The notes: generated by a model not told the origin, from the letters alone. A stretch of 60,652 nucleotides of DNA from Caulobacteraceae bacterium (GCA_947478785.1 CANJXI010000013.1:1-60652), one strand, 5' to 3'; shown: positions 43,255-51,857, numbered from the stretch's first letter. Translations and numbers: made by a program.

Positions 43255-44739
43255 TCAGGCGGACTGGATGCCGAGAACCTGGATCTGCTGGTAGATGCGC
43301 AGGCCCTCGACCCCGCGTTCGCGGCCGACGCCGCTGGCCCGCCAGCCGCCGCTGGAGGCGTAGGCGCTGTGCGCGCCGCCGTTGATGTTGACCGTGCCGG
43401 TGCGCATCCGCGAGGCGACGCTGACCGCCAGCTTCATGTCCTTGCCGAACACATAGCCGGAAAGCCCGTAGAGGCTGTCGTTGGCCATCTCCACGGCATG
43501 GTCGACATCGCGGTAGCCGATGACCGAGACAACTGGGCCGAAGATCTCTTCCTGGGCCGCCGGGTTCTTGTTGTCGGGCGTGTCGAGGACGGTGGGTTCG
43601 AAGAAGTAGCCCTTCGCGGGTGACGCGGGCCGTTTGCCGCCGGCCACGACCTTGGCGCCGGCCTCGACGGCCAGGTCCACGTAGCGCTGGCAGCGGTCGC
43701 GCTGGGCCGAGCTGATCACCGGACCGAGCTGGGTGGCCGGATCGGAGGGATCGCCGATCTTGACGTTGGCCAGGCTGGCCGCCATCGCCGCCAGCACCGA
43801 GGCCTTGTCGGCCTCCGGAACGAAGATGCGGGTGCCCAGCGCGCAGCCCTGCCCGGCATGGGACAGGCATACGCCGGCCGCGGCGGCGCCGGCTGCGGCG
43901 GCCGAATCCGGCAGGAAGATCTGCGCCGACTTGCCGCCCAGTTCGAGCTGCAGGCGCTTCATGGTCGGCGCGGCCTGGGCCATCACCAGCCGGCCGACGA
44001 GGCTGGACCCCGTGAAGGCGACCATGTCGACATCGGTGTGGGTCGACAGGATGACCCCGCCCTCGGCCCCGGCGTCGGCCACCACATTGAGCACGCCCGG
44101 GGGCAGGCCGGCCGCCGCCGCCGCCTCGCCGAAGATCAGGGCGGCGAGCGGAGTGAACGGGCTCGGACGCAGGACCACCGTGTTGCCGGTGGCCAGCGCG
44201 GGAATGACCTTCCAGACATTGGTGTTGAACGGGAAGTTGTAGGCCGAGATGCCGGCCACGACGCCCACCGGCTCATAGCGGCGCAGGCTCTGCACCACGC
44301 CGCCCCGGAAGGTGGTCCGCTCATTGAGCGGCAGCGGGTTCTCCTCGAACGACGGCAGGGCCGCGTAGAGGTCGAGGATGTCCAGTCCCTGCTGCAGCGG
44401 CCCGTGCACCTGCGGGTGCATCAGGAACGAGCCCACGGGACAGCCCGCTTCCCGCACCGCCAGGTCGACCAGCCGATCGCGCTGCGAGGCGAGGTATTCC
44501 ATCATCCGGCGCAGGACGGCGATCCGCTCGGCGGCCGGAAGCCCGCTCCAGATCCCGGAGTCGAAGGCGCGCCGGGCGGCCTTGATCGCCGCTTCCACCT
44601 GCGCGGGCGAGCTGCCGGCGAACTCGGCGATGACCTCTTCGGTCCCGGGATTATAGACGACGAGAGGGGCGCCCTCGCCTTCGACGCGCTGCCCGTCGAT
44701 ATACAGGCTGAAGTTCGAGGCCGTAATCTGCGCGTCCAT
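43255..44739 (-). CDS. Aldehyde dehydrogenase family protein
   Basis: A 494-residue NAD(P)-dependent aldehyde dehydrogenase. The start at 44739 (MDAQITASN) is chosen because similarity starts here and the operator/promoter lies directly upstream; longer frames would run into it. The nucleophile is Cys299 (GQGCALGTR), the general base Glu266 (LELGGK), and Asn168 (AYNFP) the oxyanion residue. The usual cofactor-binding KPSP reads RPSP (Arg191), a mild oddity. It converts an aldehyde intermediate to a carboxylic acid, which the CaiB enzymes could then load with CoA. An IclR gene lies upstream on the same strand, and the TTTCGAAC motif overlaps the leader. Confidence 0.9.
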   Translation of the reverse strand: MDAQITASNFSLYIDGQRVEGEGAPLVVYNPGTEEVIAEFAGSSPAQVEAAIKAARRAFDSGIWSGLPAAERIAVLRRMMEYLASQRDRLVDLAVREAGCPVGSFLMHPQVHGPLQQGLDILDLYAALPSFEENPLPLNERTTFRGGVVQSLRRYEPVGVVAGISAYNFPFNTNVWKVIPALATGNTVVLRPSPFTPLAALIFGEAAAAAGLPPGVLNVVADAGAEGGVILSTHTDVDMVAFTGSSLVGRLVMAQAAPTMKRLQLELGGKSAQIFLPDSAAAAGAAAAGVCLSHAGQGCALGTRIFVPEADKASVLAAMAASLANVKIGDPSDPATQLGPVISSAQRDRCQRYVDLAVEAGAKVVAGGKRPASPAKGYFFEPTVLDTPDNKNPAAQEEIFGPVVSVIGYRDVDHAVEMANDSLYGLSGYVFGKDMKLAVSVASRMRTGTVNINGGAHSAYASSGGWRASGVGRERGVEGLRIYQQIQVLGIQSA

Positions 44740-44757
44740 CCCACACCTGTCTGGCTT

Positions 44758-44820
44758 TTCACCCGTTCGAAACGGTGAACTTTGGTTCGGCATGTAGGCG
44801 CGTCGCAAAACGGGCGTCAA
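44758..44820 (-). promoter_or_regulatory. Promoter with palindromic operator for the aldehyde dehydrogenase gene
   Basis: On the minus strand TTGACG (44815-44820) and CTACAT (44792-44797) are spaced 17 bases. Downstream lies an imperfect palindrome (44758-44779) with outer arms TTCACC/GGTGAA and inner CGTT/AACG, containing TTTCGAAC. That sequence also occurs twice before the GMC gene (45773-45801), on the other side of the IclR gene. Confidence 0.6.
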
Positions 44821-44842
44821 GGGCGACGCCGCCGCCCCGATA

Positions 44843-45664
44843 TTACAACGCCTGCGGGTCCGGCTTGCCGAACATGAAGGTCCTGAGCCGCTCGCAGGCC
44901 GCGCGCAAACGCCGCCCCGCTTCCATGATTTCGTCGTAGCTCATCACCTGGGTGAACCTGGAGAGCGTGAGCGCCAGGACGACGCGGCCGCGCTGGTCGG
45001 CCACCGGCGCGGCCAGGAAACGCAGCAGGTGTTTCTGACCGGGGTCGAGGTCCTCGATGAAGCGCCCGCTGGGCCGCCATTCCCGGGCGAGTTCCTCGTG
45101 GTCCGGGGCCAGCACGGCGATGAAGTCGTGCCGCCGGCCGAACCGTACGGCCTTGCGCACATCTTCCCGCCCATCGGTCGAAAGCGGCGGCTTGATCCTG
45201 TCGAGTTCGGCTTCGAGTTCTTCATCCGGCAACGGCATCAGGAACACGCTGCCCCACGGATAGATCGGATAACGGGGCGTCGGGGGCATCCAGCCCAGAT
45301 TGGTGCGCGAGGCGGCGCGCTCGCGGACCACCACCTCGTCGCCCTCGGGGGCGAGCGCGGTGACCAGCACGTCCAGTTCGTCGGCCAGCGCGCGCATCTC
45401 CTGCCGCGCGACGGTGAACGGCGTGAAATACTGCTGCGCATTGACCGCCAGCGAGATCAGCGCCGGCCCCAGGACATAGCTCTTGTCGGGATTACGGTAG
45501 AGGTAATCGGCCTCGACCAGGCTCATCAGCAGGGCGTGGCAGGTCGCCCGGCTGAGGCGCAGGGAATTGACGATCTGGGTAAGGGTGAAGGCCTGCTGGG
45601 GGTGCTCAACGAAGAAGTTGAGGACGGAGACTATGCGTCCCACGGCCGGGGATTGACGGGTCAT
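44843..45664 (-). CDS. IclR family transcriptional regulator
   Basis: A 273-residue IclR regulator: helix-turn-helix about residues 8-70 (RIVSVLNFFVEHPQQ, then LTQIVNSLRLSRATCHALLMSLVEADYLYR), then the effector domain (TVARQEMRALADELDVLVTAL, RYPIYPWGSVFLMPL). It resembles the tandem pair at 16454 and 17275. It sits between the aldehyde dehydrogenase (same strand, downstream) and the GMC oxidoreductase (divergent). TTTCGAAC elements occur on both sides and a TTCGC/GCGAA repeat lies just before its own start, so it probably controls both directions and itself. Confidence 0.88.
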   Translation of the reverse strand: MTRQSPAVGRIVSVLNFFVEHPQQAFTLTQIVNSLRLSRATCHALLMSLVEADYLYRNPDKSYVLGPALISLAVNAQQYFTPFTVARQEMRALADELDVLVTALAPEGDEVVVRERAASRTNLGWMPPTPRYPIYPWGSVFLMPLPDEELEAELDRIKPPLSTDGREDVRKAVRFGRRHDFIAVLAPDHEELAREWRPSGRFIEDLDPGQKHLLRFLAAPVADQRGRVVLALTLSRFTQVMSYDEIMEAGRRLRAACERLRTFMFGKPDPQAL

Positions 45665-45669
45665 CCTTG

Positions 45670-45683
45670 TTCGCTATTGCGAA
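45670..45683. promoter_or_regulatory. Inverted repeat at the IclR start, possible autoregulation site
   Basis: TTCGC (45670-45674) and GCGAA (45679-45683) flank TATT, five bases upstream of the IclR start codon at 45664. Binding here would block its own translation start region or transcription; function is inferred from position. Confidence 0.4.
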
Positions 45684-45763
45684 TCCGAAGGCATGTCCAC
45701 AAGCCTTGCCGCGACAAGGGTCATGCCGCGGCCGCATCCGGCCCGGCGGCCGGAAGGTCGCGA

Positions 45764-45801
45764 TTGACGGCATTTCGAACAGCGCTTAGCAGTTTCGAAC
45801 A
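45764..45801 (+). promoter_or_regulatory. Promoter region with two direct TTTCGAACA operators
   Basis: TTGACG (45764-45769) resembles a -35 element. TTTCGAACA occurs at 45773-45781 and again at 45793-45801, exactly 20 bases apart, that is on the same face of the helix. The -10 element is unclear (CTTAGC at 45785-45790). The region lies 69-106 bases before the GMC start and upstream of the IclR gene. Confidence 0.55.
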
Positions 45802-45869
45802 ATATCCCCTTCCGCTTGACCCGCTACCGGCGCCAGCTCGCGGCGATGCGGCACAGCACGGAATAGCCA

Positions 45870-47459
45870 GTGGACGCTGCCGACTACATCATCGTTGGAG
45901 GCGGAAGCGCGGGATGCGTCCTGGCCAACCGGCTCTCTGAAGACCCGGCCCGGACCGTGCTGCTCATCGAGGCGGGCGGGCCCAGCGAAGGGCTGATGTT
46001 CCGGATGCCGACCGGCTCCTACACCCTGCTCGGCAAGCCGGCGGTCGACTGGATGCACGTGACCGAGCCCGACCCGTCGCTGAACGGCCGCCGCGGATCC
46101 TGGAACGCCGGCCGCGCGCTGGGCGGCGGCTCGGCGATCAACGGCATGATGTATATCCGGGGCGACAAGCACGACTACGACGACTGGGCGGCCAACGGCT
46201 GCGTGGGCTGGTCTTGGGACGAGGTGCTGCCCTATTTCCTGAAGTCCGAGGACTACCAGGGCAAGCCCTCCCCGGCGCACGCCAAGGGCGGACCGCTGGG
46301 CGTCTCGCCGCTGCGCATCAAGCATCCGCTGGCCGACGCCTTCGTCGAGGCCTGCGTCCAGACGGGTCTCAGGCGCCTGCCGGAATATTGCGCGGGCGAC
46401 GTCGACGGCGCCTTCATCAACATCGTCACCCAGCGCCACGGCGCGCGCAGCAGCACCGCCAGCGCCTTCCTGAAGCCGGCCGCCCGGCGCCCGAATCTCG
46501 CGATCGTCACCGGGGCCATGGCCGACCAGGTGCTGTTCGAGGGCGAGCGGGCCTGCGGGGTGCGCGTCCTGGTGGATGGCCAGCCGCGGACCTACGGCGC
46601 CAACGCCGAGGTGATCCTGGCCGCGGGTACGCTCATGTCGCCCTCGATCCTGCAGCGCTCGGGCATCGGCGCGGGCTCCCACCTGCGGGAGATGGGAATC
46701 GGGGTCCGCCGCGACGCACCCGAAGTCGGTCGCAACCTCCAGGAGCACGCCAGCTATTCCAGCAGCCGCTTCGCCGACATCCCCACCTACAACACCATGC
46801 TGGGTCCGGTGGATCTGGCCCGCAACGTGGCTCTATATCTCCTGCTTCAGCGGGGCGTCATGAGCACCGCGCCGGTGCACGCCATGGCCTTCGTCCGCTC
46901 CGACCCCGCCCTGGAGCATCCCGATGTGAAGTTCTCCTTCGCGCCGTTCTGCGGCGACACGAAGGGCATGAGCAAGCGGCCGGGGTTCACCGTGTTCACC
47001 AACGTCGCCACGCCAAAAAGCCGCGGCGAGATCCGCCTGCGCAGCGCGGACGCCATGGAAAAGCCGGTGATCGACCACCGGTTGCTCGGCCATCCGGACG
47101 ACATGGCCGCCATGATCCGGGGCCTGCGCACGCTCGACCGCATCTTCGAGGCCCCGGCCCTGGCCAGCCACATCACCGGGCGCAATGTCCCGCCGGAGCC
47201 GCCCAGGGACGACGCGGAATGGGAAACGTTGATCCGTGACGGTTCCGGCATCGGCTATCACCCGGTGGGCGCCTGCCGGATGGGCGCGGACGACGGCTCG
47301 GTCGTGGATCCGAAGCTGGCCGTGCGCGGCGTTCGCGGGCTACGGGTGGTGGACGCCTCGATCATGCCCACCATGCCCTCGGCCAACACCAATGCGCCGG
47401 CTATCATGATCGGCGAAAAGGGCGCGGACCTGATCCGCGCCGCCGCGCGCGGGGCGTGA
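45870..47459 (+). CDS. GMC family FAD-dependent oxidoreductase
   Basis: A 529-residue glucose-methanol-choline type flavoprotein. It starts at GTG 45870 with DYIIVGGGSAGC, the ADP-binding fold (GxGxxG at 10-15), followed by the GMC signature NAGRALGGGSAINGMMYIRG. The catalytic pair His464 (GYHPVGACRMG) and Asn506 (PSANTNAP) is present. It oxidises a primary or secondary alcohol to aldehyde or ketone in the cytoplasm; its product could go to an aldehyde dehydrogenase. It heads an apparent operon with epoxide hydrolase, cupin, VOC protein, CaiB and SDR, under the TTTCGAACA elements. The ribosome site is weak. Confidence 0.92.
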   Translation: MDAADYIIVGGGSAGCVLANRLSEDPARTVLLIEAGGPSEGLMFRMPTGSYTLLGKPAVDWMHVTEPDPSLNGRRGSWNAGRALGGGSAINGMMYIRGDKHDYDDWAANGCVGWSWDEVLPYFLKSEDYQGKPSPAHAKGGPLGVSPLRIKHPLADAFVEACVQTGLRRLPEYCAGDVDGAFINIVTQRHGARSSTASAFLKPAARRPNLAIVTGAMADQVLFEGERACGVRVLVDGQPRTYGANAEVILAAGTLMSPSILQRSGIGAGSHLREMGIGVRRDAPEVGRNLQEHASYSSSRFADIPTYNTMLGPVDLARNVALYLLLQRGVMSTAPVHAMAFVRSDPALEHPDVKFSFAPFCGDTKGMSKRPGFTVFTNVATPKSRGEIRLRSADAMEKPVIDHRLLGHPDDMAAMIRGLRTLDRIFEAPALASHITGRNVPPEPPRDDAEWETLIRDGSGIGYHPVGACRMGADDGSVVDPKLAVRGVRGLRVVDASIMPTMPSANTNAPAIMIGEKGADLIRAAARGA

Positions 47460-47516
47460 ACACCGGGCGGACTGTCCGCGGACGGGCGGCCTGAATGAGA
47501 CTTTGAGGGAGGCGAC

Positions 47517-48677
47517 ATGTCGGAAGAACCAAGGCCGTTCCGCTGCGAGGTGTCCGACGAGGTCCTCGCCGACCTGAAGTCGCGGCTGGCGCGGACCCGC
47601 TATCCGGACCAGCTGGAGGGCGCCGGCTGGGACTACGGCTCCGACCTCGCCTATGTGAAGGCGCTCTGCGACTACTGGCGCGACGAATTCGACTGGCGCG
47701 CGGCCGAGGCCCGCTTCAACCGGTTTCCGCAATTCACCAGCGAGATCAACGGCGAACACGTCCACTTCTACCACGCGCGCTCGCCCGAGCCGGACGCCAC
47801 CCCGCTGATCATCACCCATGGCTATCCGGGCTCGGTGGCCGAGTTCCTGGATGTCATCGCTCCGCTGTCGGACCCGGCCAGCCACGGCGGCGACCCGCGC
47901 GACGCCTTCCACGTCATCGCGCCCTCGATCCCCGGCTACGGCTTCTCCGGCCCCACCCGGCACAAGGGCTTCAACATCGACAAGGCGGCCGCCGTGAACA
48001 CGCGGATCATGGAGCTGCTGGGCTACGACCGCTACATCGCCCAGGGCGGCGACTGGGGCTCGGCGATCTCGAGCGGCATGGCGCGCAGCCACCCGGAACG
48101 GGTGATCGCGCTGCACATCAATCTGATCGTCGGCCGGCCCGCCGATCCCGCCAATCCGCTGGAAGGCGTCACCGACGAGGAACGCGCCGACCTGGAGTGG
48201 AAGCGCAACTACGACCTGCACGAGGCGGGCTATCAGGCGATCCAGGGCACCAAGCCGCAGTCGCTGGCCTATGGCATGACCGATTCACCGGCCGGCCTCG
48301 CCGCCTGGATCGTCGAGAAGTTCAAGACCTGGAGCGACTGCGGCGACGACATCGAGATGTCCTTCACGAAGGACCAGCTGCTCGAGAACATCATGCTCTA
48401 CTGGATCACCGGCACCATCAACTCGGCCATGCGCCTCTATTACGAGGGCATCGGGCCGGGGCGCGCGTCGATGGCCGGCTTCATGAACCGGATCGAGACC
48501 CCCACGGGCCACGCCCGATTCCCGGCCGAAATCCGCCCGACGCCCAGGGTCTGGGCCGAGCAGATGTACAATATCGTCCGCTGGACAAAGATGCCCAAGG
48601 GCGGCCACTTCGCCGCGCACGAGGTCCCCGAGCTGTTCATCGACGAGATCCGCGCCTTCGCCCGGCCGTTCCGCTGA
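47517..48677 (+). CDS. Epoxide hydrolase (EHN-type alpha/beta hydrolase)
   Basis: A 386-residue epoxide hydrolase with the N-terminal EHN domain (FRCEVSDEVLADLKSRLARTRYP) and an alpha/beta-hydrolase core. HGYPGS (101-106) forms the oxyanion motif, Asp179 in GGDWGS is the nucleophile, and His364 in GGHFAAHE the base. This is the microsomal/juvenile-hormone-type family, which opens epoxides to diols and often acts on bulky lipophilic substrates. GAGGGAGG precedes the ATG. It lies in the GMC operon, suggesting that an epoxide is formed by a P450 or flavin enzyme in the pathway and turned to a diol. Confidence 0.9.
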   Translation: MSEEPRPFRCEVSDEVLADLKSRLARTRYPDQLEGAGWDYGSDLAYVKALCDYWRDEFDWRAAEARFNRFPQFTSEINGEHVHFYHARSPEPDATPLIITHGYPGSVAEFLDVIAPLSDPASHGGDPRDAFHVIAPSIPGYGFSGPTRHKGFNIDKAAAVNTRIMELLGYDRYIAQGGDWGSAISSGMARSHPERVIALHINLIVGRPADPANPLEGVTDEERADLEWKRNYDLHEAGYQAIQGTKPQSLAYGMTDSPAGLAAWIVEKFKTWSDCGDDIEMSFTKDQLLENIMLYWITGTINSAMRLYYEGIGPGRASMAGFMNRIETPTGHARFPAEIRPTPRVWAEQMYNIVRWTKMPKGGHFAAHEVPELFIDEIRAFARPFR

Positions 48678-48745
48678 CCTAAGCCGGTCTTGACGGGACG
48701 GCGGCCAGGATGCTGGTTGCCGTCAAACAACTTCGGGAGGCTTCC

Positions 48746-49261
48746 ATGCCGGACGGCGCGAACACGGCCATCGAGCCCAGTGGCGGCTTCAGGATTTTCC
48801 GGCGCGACGACGCGCCGCTGAAGACCAAGGCCTCGAAACAGGGCGGCCTCACCGACGTCTCGCGCGCCGGCCTGGCCATGCTCGCCGAAGCGGGCCTGGG
48901 CGACGGCGCGGAGTCACGGCTGGTCTTCGAGGCGCCGGGCTTCAGCCTGATCCACGTCTGGTTCAAGAGCGGCTTTCCGCTCTACCGGCACTCCCATGGC
49001 CCGGACTGCCTCTACGAGGTGATCGCCGGCTCCCTGCAGATCGGCGAGGAAGTCCTGCGCAAGGGCGACGGGTTCTTCCTGCCGGCCGGCACACCCTACA
49101 CCTTCGCCGTCGGCGACGAGGGCGTGGAGGTGCTGGAGTTCCGCAACGAACCCCTGCGCGACTCCGTGGTGCACGCGAACAATCCGGCCTTCTGGGAGAA
49201 GGCCGCCGAGACCATCAAGGCGCACCGCGAGCGCTGGGCGACCGAGGCCCGGCCCCAATGA
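48746..49261 (+). CDS. Cupin domain protein
   Basis: A 171-residue single-domain cupin. The start at 48746 follows GGGAGG; an upstream ATG at 48710 lacks a site. Motif 1 is RHSHGPDCLYEVIAGSL with metal ligands His82, His84 and Glu91. Motif 2, GDGFFLPAGTPYTF, has Tyr118 where the fourth ligand His usually is. It could be a dioxygenase, isomerase or binding protein. The next gene overlaps its stop by four bases, so they are translated together. Confidence 0.8.
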   Translation: MPDGANTAIEPSGGFRIFRRDDAPLKTKASKQGGLTDVSRAGLAMLAEAGLGDGAESRLVFEAPGFSLIHVWFKSGFPLYRHSHGPDCLYEVIAGSLQIGEEVLRKGDGFFLPAGTPYTFAVGDEGVEVLEFRNEPLRDSVVHANNPAFWEKAAETIKAHRERWATEARPQ

Positions 49262-49692
49262 GCGCCGCCCCGTCTCCCACCGCCTCGCCGGCCTTGCTGC
49301 TGGGCATCGACCATGTGGCCATCACGGTGGCCGACATGGACACCGCCTGCGCCTTCTATGACCGGCTGTTCGGCGTGAAGATCGTCCGGGATTATGCGCC
49401 GAACGGCCGTTCCTTCGTCCGGGGCATCGTGCTGGGCGGCCAGACCGGCATGAGCCTCCACCAGCAGGGCAACGGCGTGGAACTGGTGGCCAGGAAGCCG
49501 ACGCCCGGCGCGGTGGACATCTGCTTCACCTGGGGCGGCCCCATCGAGGCGGCCGTGGCCCACCTGGGGACCCATGGCGTCGAAATCATCGAGGGCCCCT
49601 CGCCGCGAACCACGGCCAGGGGGCTGCCGGCCCAGTCCGTCTATTTCCGCGATCCGGACGGCAACCTGCTCGAACTGATGGCCACGGACTGA
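49258..49692 (+). CDS. VOC family (glyoxalase/dioxygenase-fold) protein
   Basis: A 144-residue vicinal-oxygen-chelate protein. GIDHVAITVADMDTACAFYDRLFGVK at the N-terminus and YFRDPDGNLLELMA at the C-terminus are diagnostic. Candidate metal ligands are His19, His68 and Glu139, so it may be a metalloenzyme such as an epimerase, lyase or extradiol-type dioxygenase; one VOC domain pair at this size means a homodimer is needed. ATG overlaps the cupin stop (ATGA). It lies in the operon between the cupin and CaiB genes. Methylmalonyl-CoA-epimerase-like activity is one option. Confidence 0.85.
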   Translation: MSAAPSPTASPALLLGIDHVAITVADMDTACAFYDRLFGVKIVRDYAPNGRSFVRGIVLGGQTGMSLHQQGNGVELVARKPTPGAVDICFTWGGPIEAAVAHLGTHGVEIIEGPSPRTTARGLPAQSVYFRDPDGNLLELMATD

Positions 49693-49739
49693 ACCCGCCC
49701 TCTCGCCCACCGCGTCACGCAGATCAGGAGACGACACAG

Positions 49740-51017
49740 ATGTCGGCCACGCGACCCACGCTCCCCGCATTCCAACGCGCGACCGGGGCGGCCCCGCCGT
49801 TGAGCGGGGTCCGCATCGTCGATTTCACCCGGGTCATGGCCGGCCCCTTCGCCACCCAGATCCTGGGCGACCTGGGCGCGGAGGTGATCAAGATCGAGAA
49901 CCCGATCGGCGGCGACGACACCCGCCTGCTCGGTGCCGACCCGGCGCTGGGCGGCGAGAGCTCGTTCTTCCTGTCCATGAACCGCAGCAAGCTCAGCGTC
50001 GCCATCGACCTGAAGAGCGAAGAGGGACGCCAGGTCGCGCTCGACCTGATCGCCACCGCCGACGTGCTGGTGGAGAACTTCAGCGGGGCGGTGATGCGCC
50101 GCTTCAAGCTGGACTACGCCAGCATCCGCGAGCAGTTCCCGAAGCTGATCTACTGCTCGGTGTCGGGCTACGGCCGCAGCGGGCGCAACGCCGACGCCGC
50201 GGGCTATGACACGCCGCTGGGCGCCGAGGCCGGCGTGCTCGGGATGAGCGCCTATGAGGGCGGTTCGCCCGTGCAGGGCGCGATCCCCTTCACCGACACC
50301 ACCACCGCGCTCAACGCGACGATCGGCATCCTGGCGGCCCTGCAGGCCAAGGCCCGCGACGGCCGGGGCCAGCATGTGGATGTGGCGATGTTCGACAGCG
50401 CGCTCGCCAACCTCTCCTTCAAGGGCGCCGAGTTCCTGACGACCGGACGCGAGCCCTCGCGGAACGTCCCGCAGACCTCGGGTCCGACGGGAATCTTCGA
50501 GACGGCCGAGGGGCGGCTGACCATCACCTCCGGCAACGACAAGATGTACAAGGCCCTTTGCCTGCACGTGTTGGACCGCCCGCAGTGGCTTGAAGACCCC
50601 CGCTTCGCCACCGGGCTCGACCGCAGGCGCAATTCCGAAGCCTTCCTGGCGGAGCTCGGCGCGGTCTTCATGAGCCAGCCGGCCGCCGTCTGGACCGAAC
50701 GCTGCAAGCGCGCGGGTATTCCCTGTGGCCTCGTCCGGACCCCGGGCGAGGCGCTGATGTCGGAGGAAGCCGTGGAGCGCGGGCTGGTGTTCGCCCTTCC
50801 GCACGCCACCGCGGGCTCGGCCCCCGCCATCGCCCAGCCGTTCCAGTTCAGCGAGACCCCCTGCCGCTACGGGACGCCGCCCCTGCTGGGCGAACACACA
50901 GGAGACGTCCTGCTGTCCCTGCTCGGCTACGACGCCGCGCGGATCGCCAGCCTCGCGGCTTCGGGCGCCATCGGCGTGAGGCCCAGGTCCGACACTCTGG
51001 CGGAAGCCGCGCAATAG
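49740..51017 (+). CDS. CaiB/BaiF-type (class III) CoA-transferase
   Basis: A 425-residue class III CoA-transferase with the N-terminal segment GVRIVDFTRVMAGPFATQILGDLGAEVIKIE and the catalytic block RGQHVDVAMFDSAL with Asp214 intact, so it is likely active. GYDTPLGAEAGVLGMSAYEGG is the usual substrate-side region. It transfers CoA to an acid from succinyl-CoA or similar. It lies in the GMC operon after the VOC gene (47-base gap, with GGAGACG before the ATG). It is more canonical than the fused copy at 9160. Confidence 0.9.
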   Translation: MSATRPTLPAFQRATGAAPPLSGVRIVDFTRVMAGPFATQILGDLGAEVIKIENPIGGDDTRLLGADPALGGESSFFLSMNRSKLSVAIDLKSEEGRQVALDLIATADVLVENFSGAVMRRFKLDYASIREQFPKLIYCSVSGYGRSGRNADAAGYDTPLGAEAGVLGMSAYEGGSPVQGAIPFTDTTTALNATIGILAALQAKARDGRGQHVDVAMFDSALANLSFKGAEFLTTGREPSRNVPQTSGPTGIFETAEGRLTITSGNDKMYKALCLHVLDRPQWLEDPRFATGLDRRRNSEAFLAELGAVFMSQPAAVWTERCKRAGIPCGLVRTPGEALMSEEAVERGLVFALPHATAGSAPAIAQPFQFSETPCRYGTPPLLGEHTGDVLLSLLGYDAARIASLAASGAIGVRPRSDTLAEAAQ

Positions 51018-51062
51018 CCGCGCGGTCCGCGCCTCACCCTTTCACGAATGGAGACCTGCCGA

Positions 51063-51827
51063 ATGTCTAACCTCACCCCGGGCGCTGTAATCCTCGTCAC
51101 CGGCGCCACCGGCGGCATCGGCTTTGAAGTCGCCGCCCAGGCCGCCGAGGACGGCGCCGTCGTCGGCGTGCATGGCTCCCGGCTCGAGACGGTGGAGAAC
51201 GCCATCGAGCGGCTGAAGGCCCGCGCGCCGAACGCCCGCTACATCGCGGTCCCCGGCGACTTCCGACAGCCCGGCGTGATCGACGAGGTAGTCGGCAAGG
51301 TGGTGGCCGAGGGCGGCAGGCTCGACGCGGTGATCCATTGCGCGATCACCGGCGCGCCGGACACCTCCGGGGTCTTCCGCAAGCTCAACCCGCGCAATTT
51401 CGGGATGGCGGCGCAGTATGTGCTGGGCGTCGCCCAGGAACTGGCCTTCGCGGCCATGCCCCACCTCGCCGTGCAGGGCGGGACCTACATCGCCTTCGCC
51501 TCCGACGCCGGCAAGTTCGCCTCGGCCCGCCAGAGCGTCATCGGCGCATGCTTCGGCGGCATCATGACCTTCTGCCGCAACCTGGCGATGGAAGTGGGTC
51601 GGGACGGTGTGCGCGTCCATTGCATGTCGCCGAGCTTCGTCCTCGACACGCCGGTGTTCGACCGCATGGCGAGTGTCGGCGAGCGTGGCCTGAGGGCGCA
51701 GGCACGCGCGGGCCTTGGCCTGCCCTCGCCCAAGGACATCGCCCCGATCACGCTCTTCCTCTGCGGTCCGGGGGCGACCAAGATCACCGGCCAGGTCATT
51801 AGCGTGAACGGCGGGCTAAACGCCTGA
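51063..51827 (+). CDS. SDR-fold protein lacking the catalytic Tyr and Lys
   Basis: A 254-residue SDR (start ATG 51063 after GGAGACC; 51048 possible). The cofactor site is intact (LVTGATGGIGFE, 12-22) and the fold is complete to TGQVISVNGG. In BadH-like SDRs the segment SDAGRVGSSGEAVYAGTKGG carries the catalytic Tyr and Lys. Here the equivalent segment begins FASDAGKFASARQSV at residue 145, and the two positions are Ile160 and Phe164; only the Ser147 region is kept. It cannot act as a normal dehydrogenase and may be a structural or regulatory subunit, or do other chemistry. It is last in the GMC operon. Confidence 0.8.
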   Translation: MSNLTPGAVILVTGATGGIGFEVAAQAAEDGAVVGVHGSRLETVENAIERLKARAPNARYIAVPGDFRQPGVIDEVVGKVVAEGGRLDAVIHCAITGAPDTSGVFRKLNPRNFGMAAQYVLGVAQELAFAAMPHLAVQGGTYIAFASDAGKFASARQSVIGACFGGIMTFCRNLAMEVGRDGVRVHCMSPSFVLDTPVFDRMASVGERGLRAQARAGLGLPSPKDIAPITLFLCGPGATKITGQVISVNGGLNA

Positions 51828-51857
51828 CGCCATGCCGGTGCCGTCCCGAGGGCCAGC

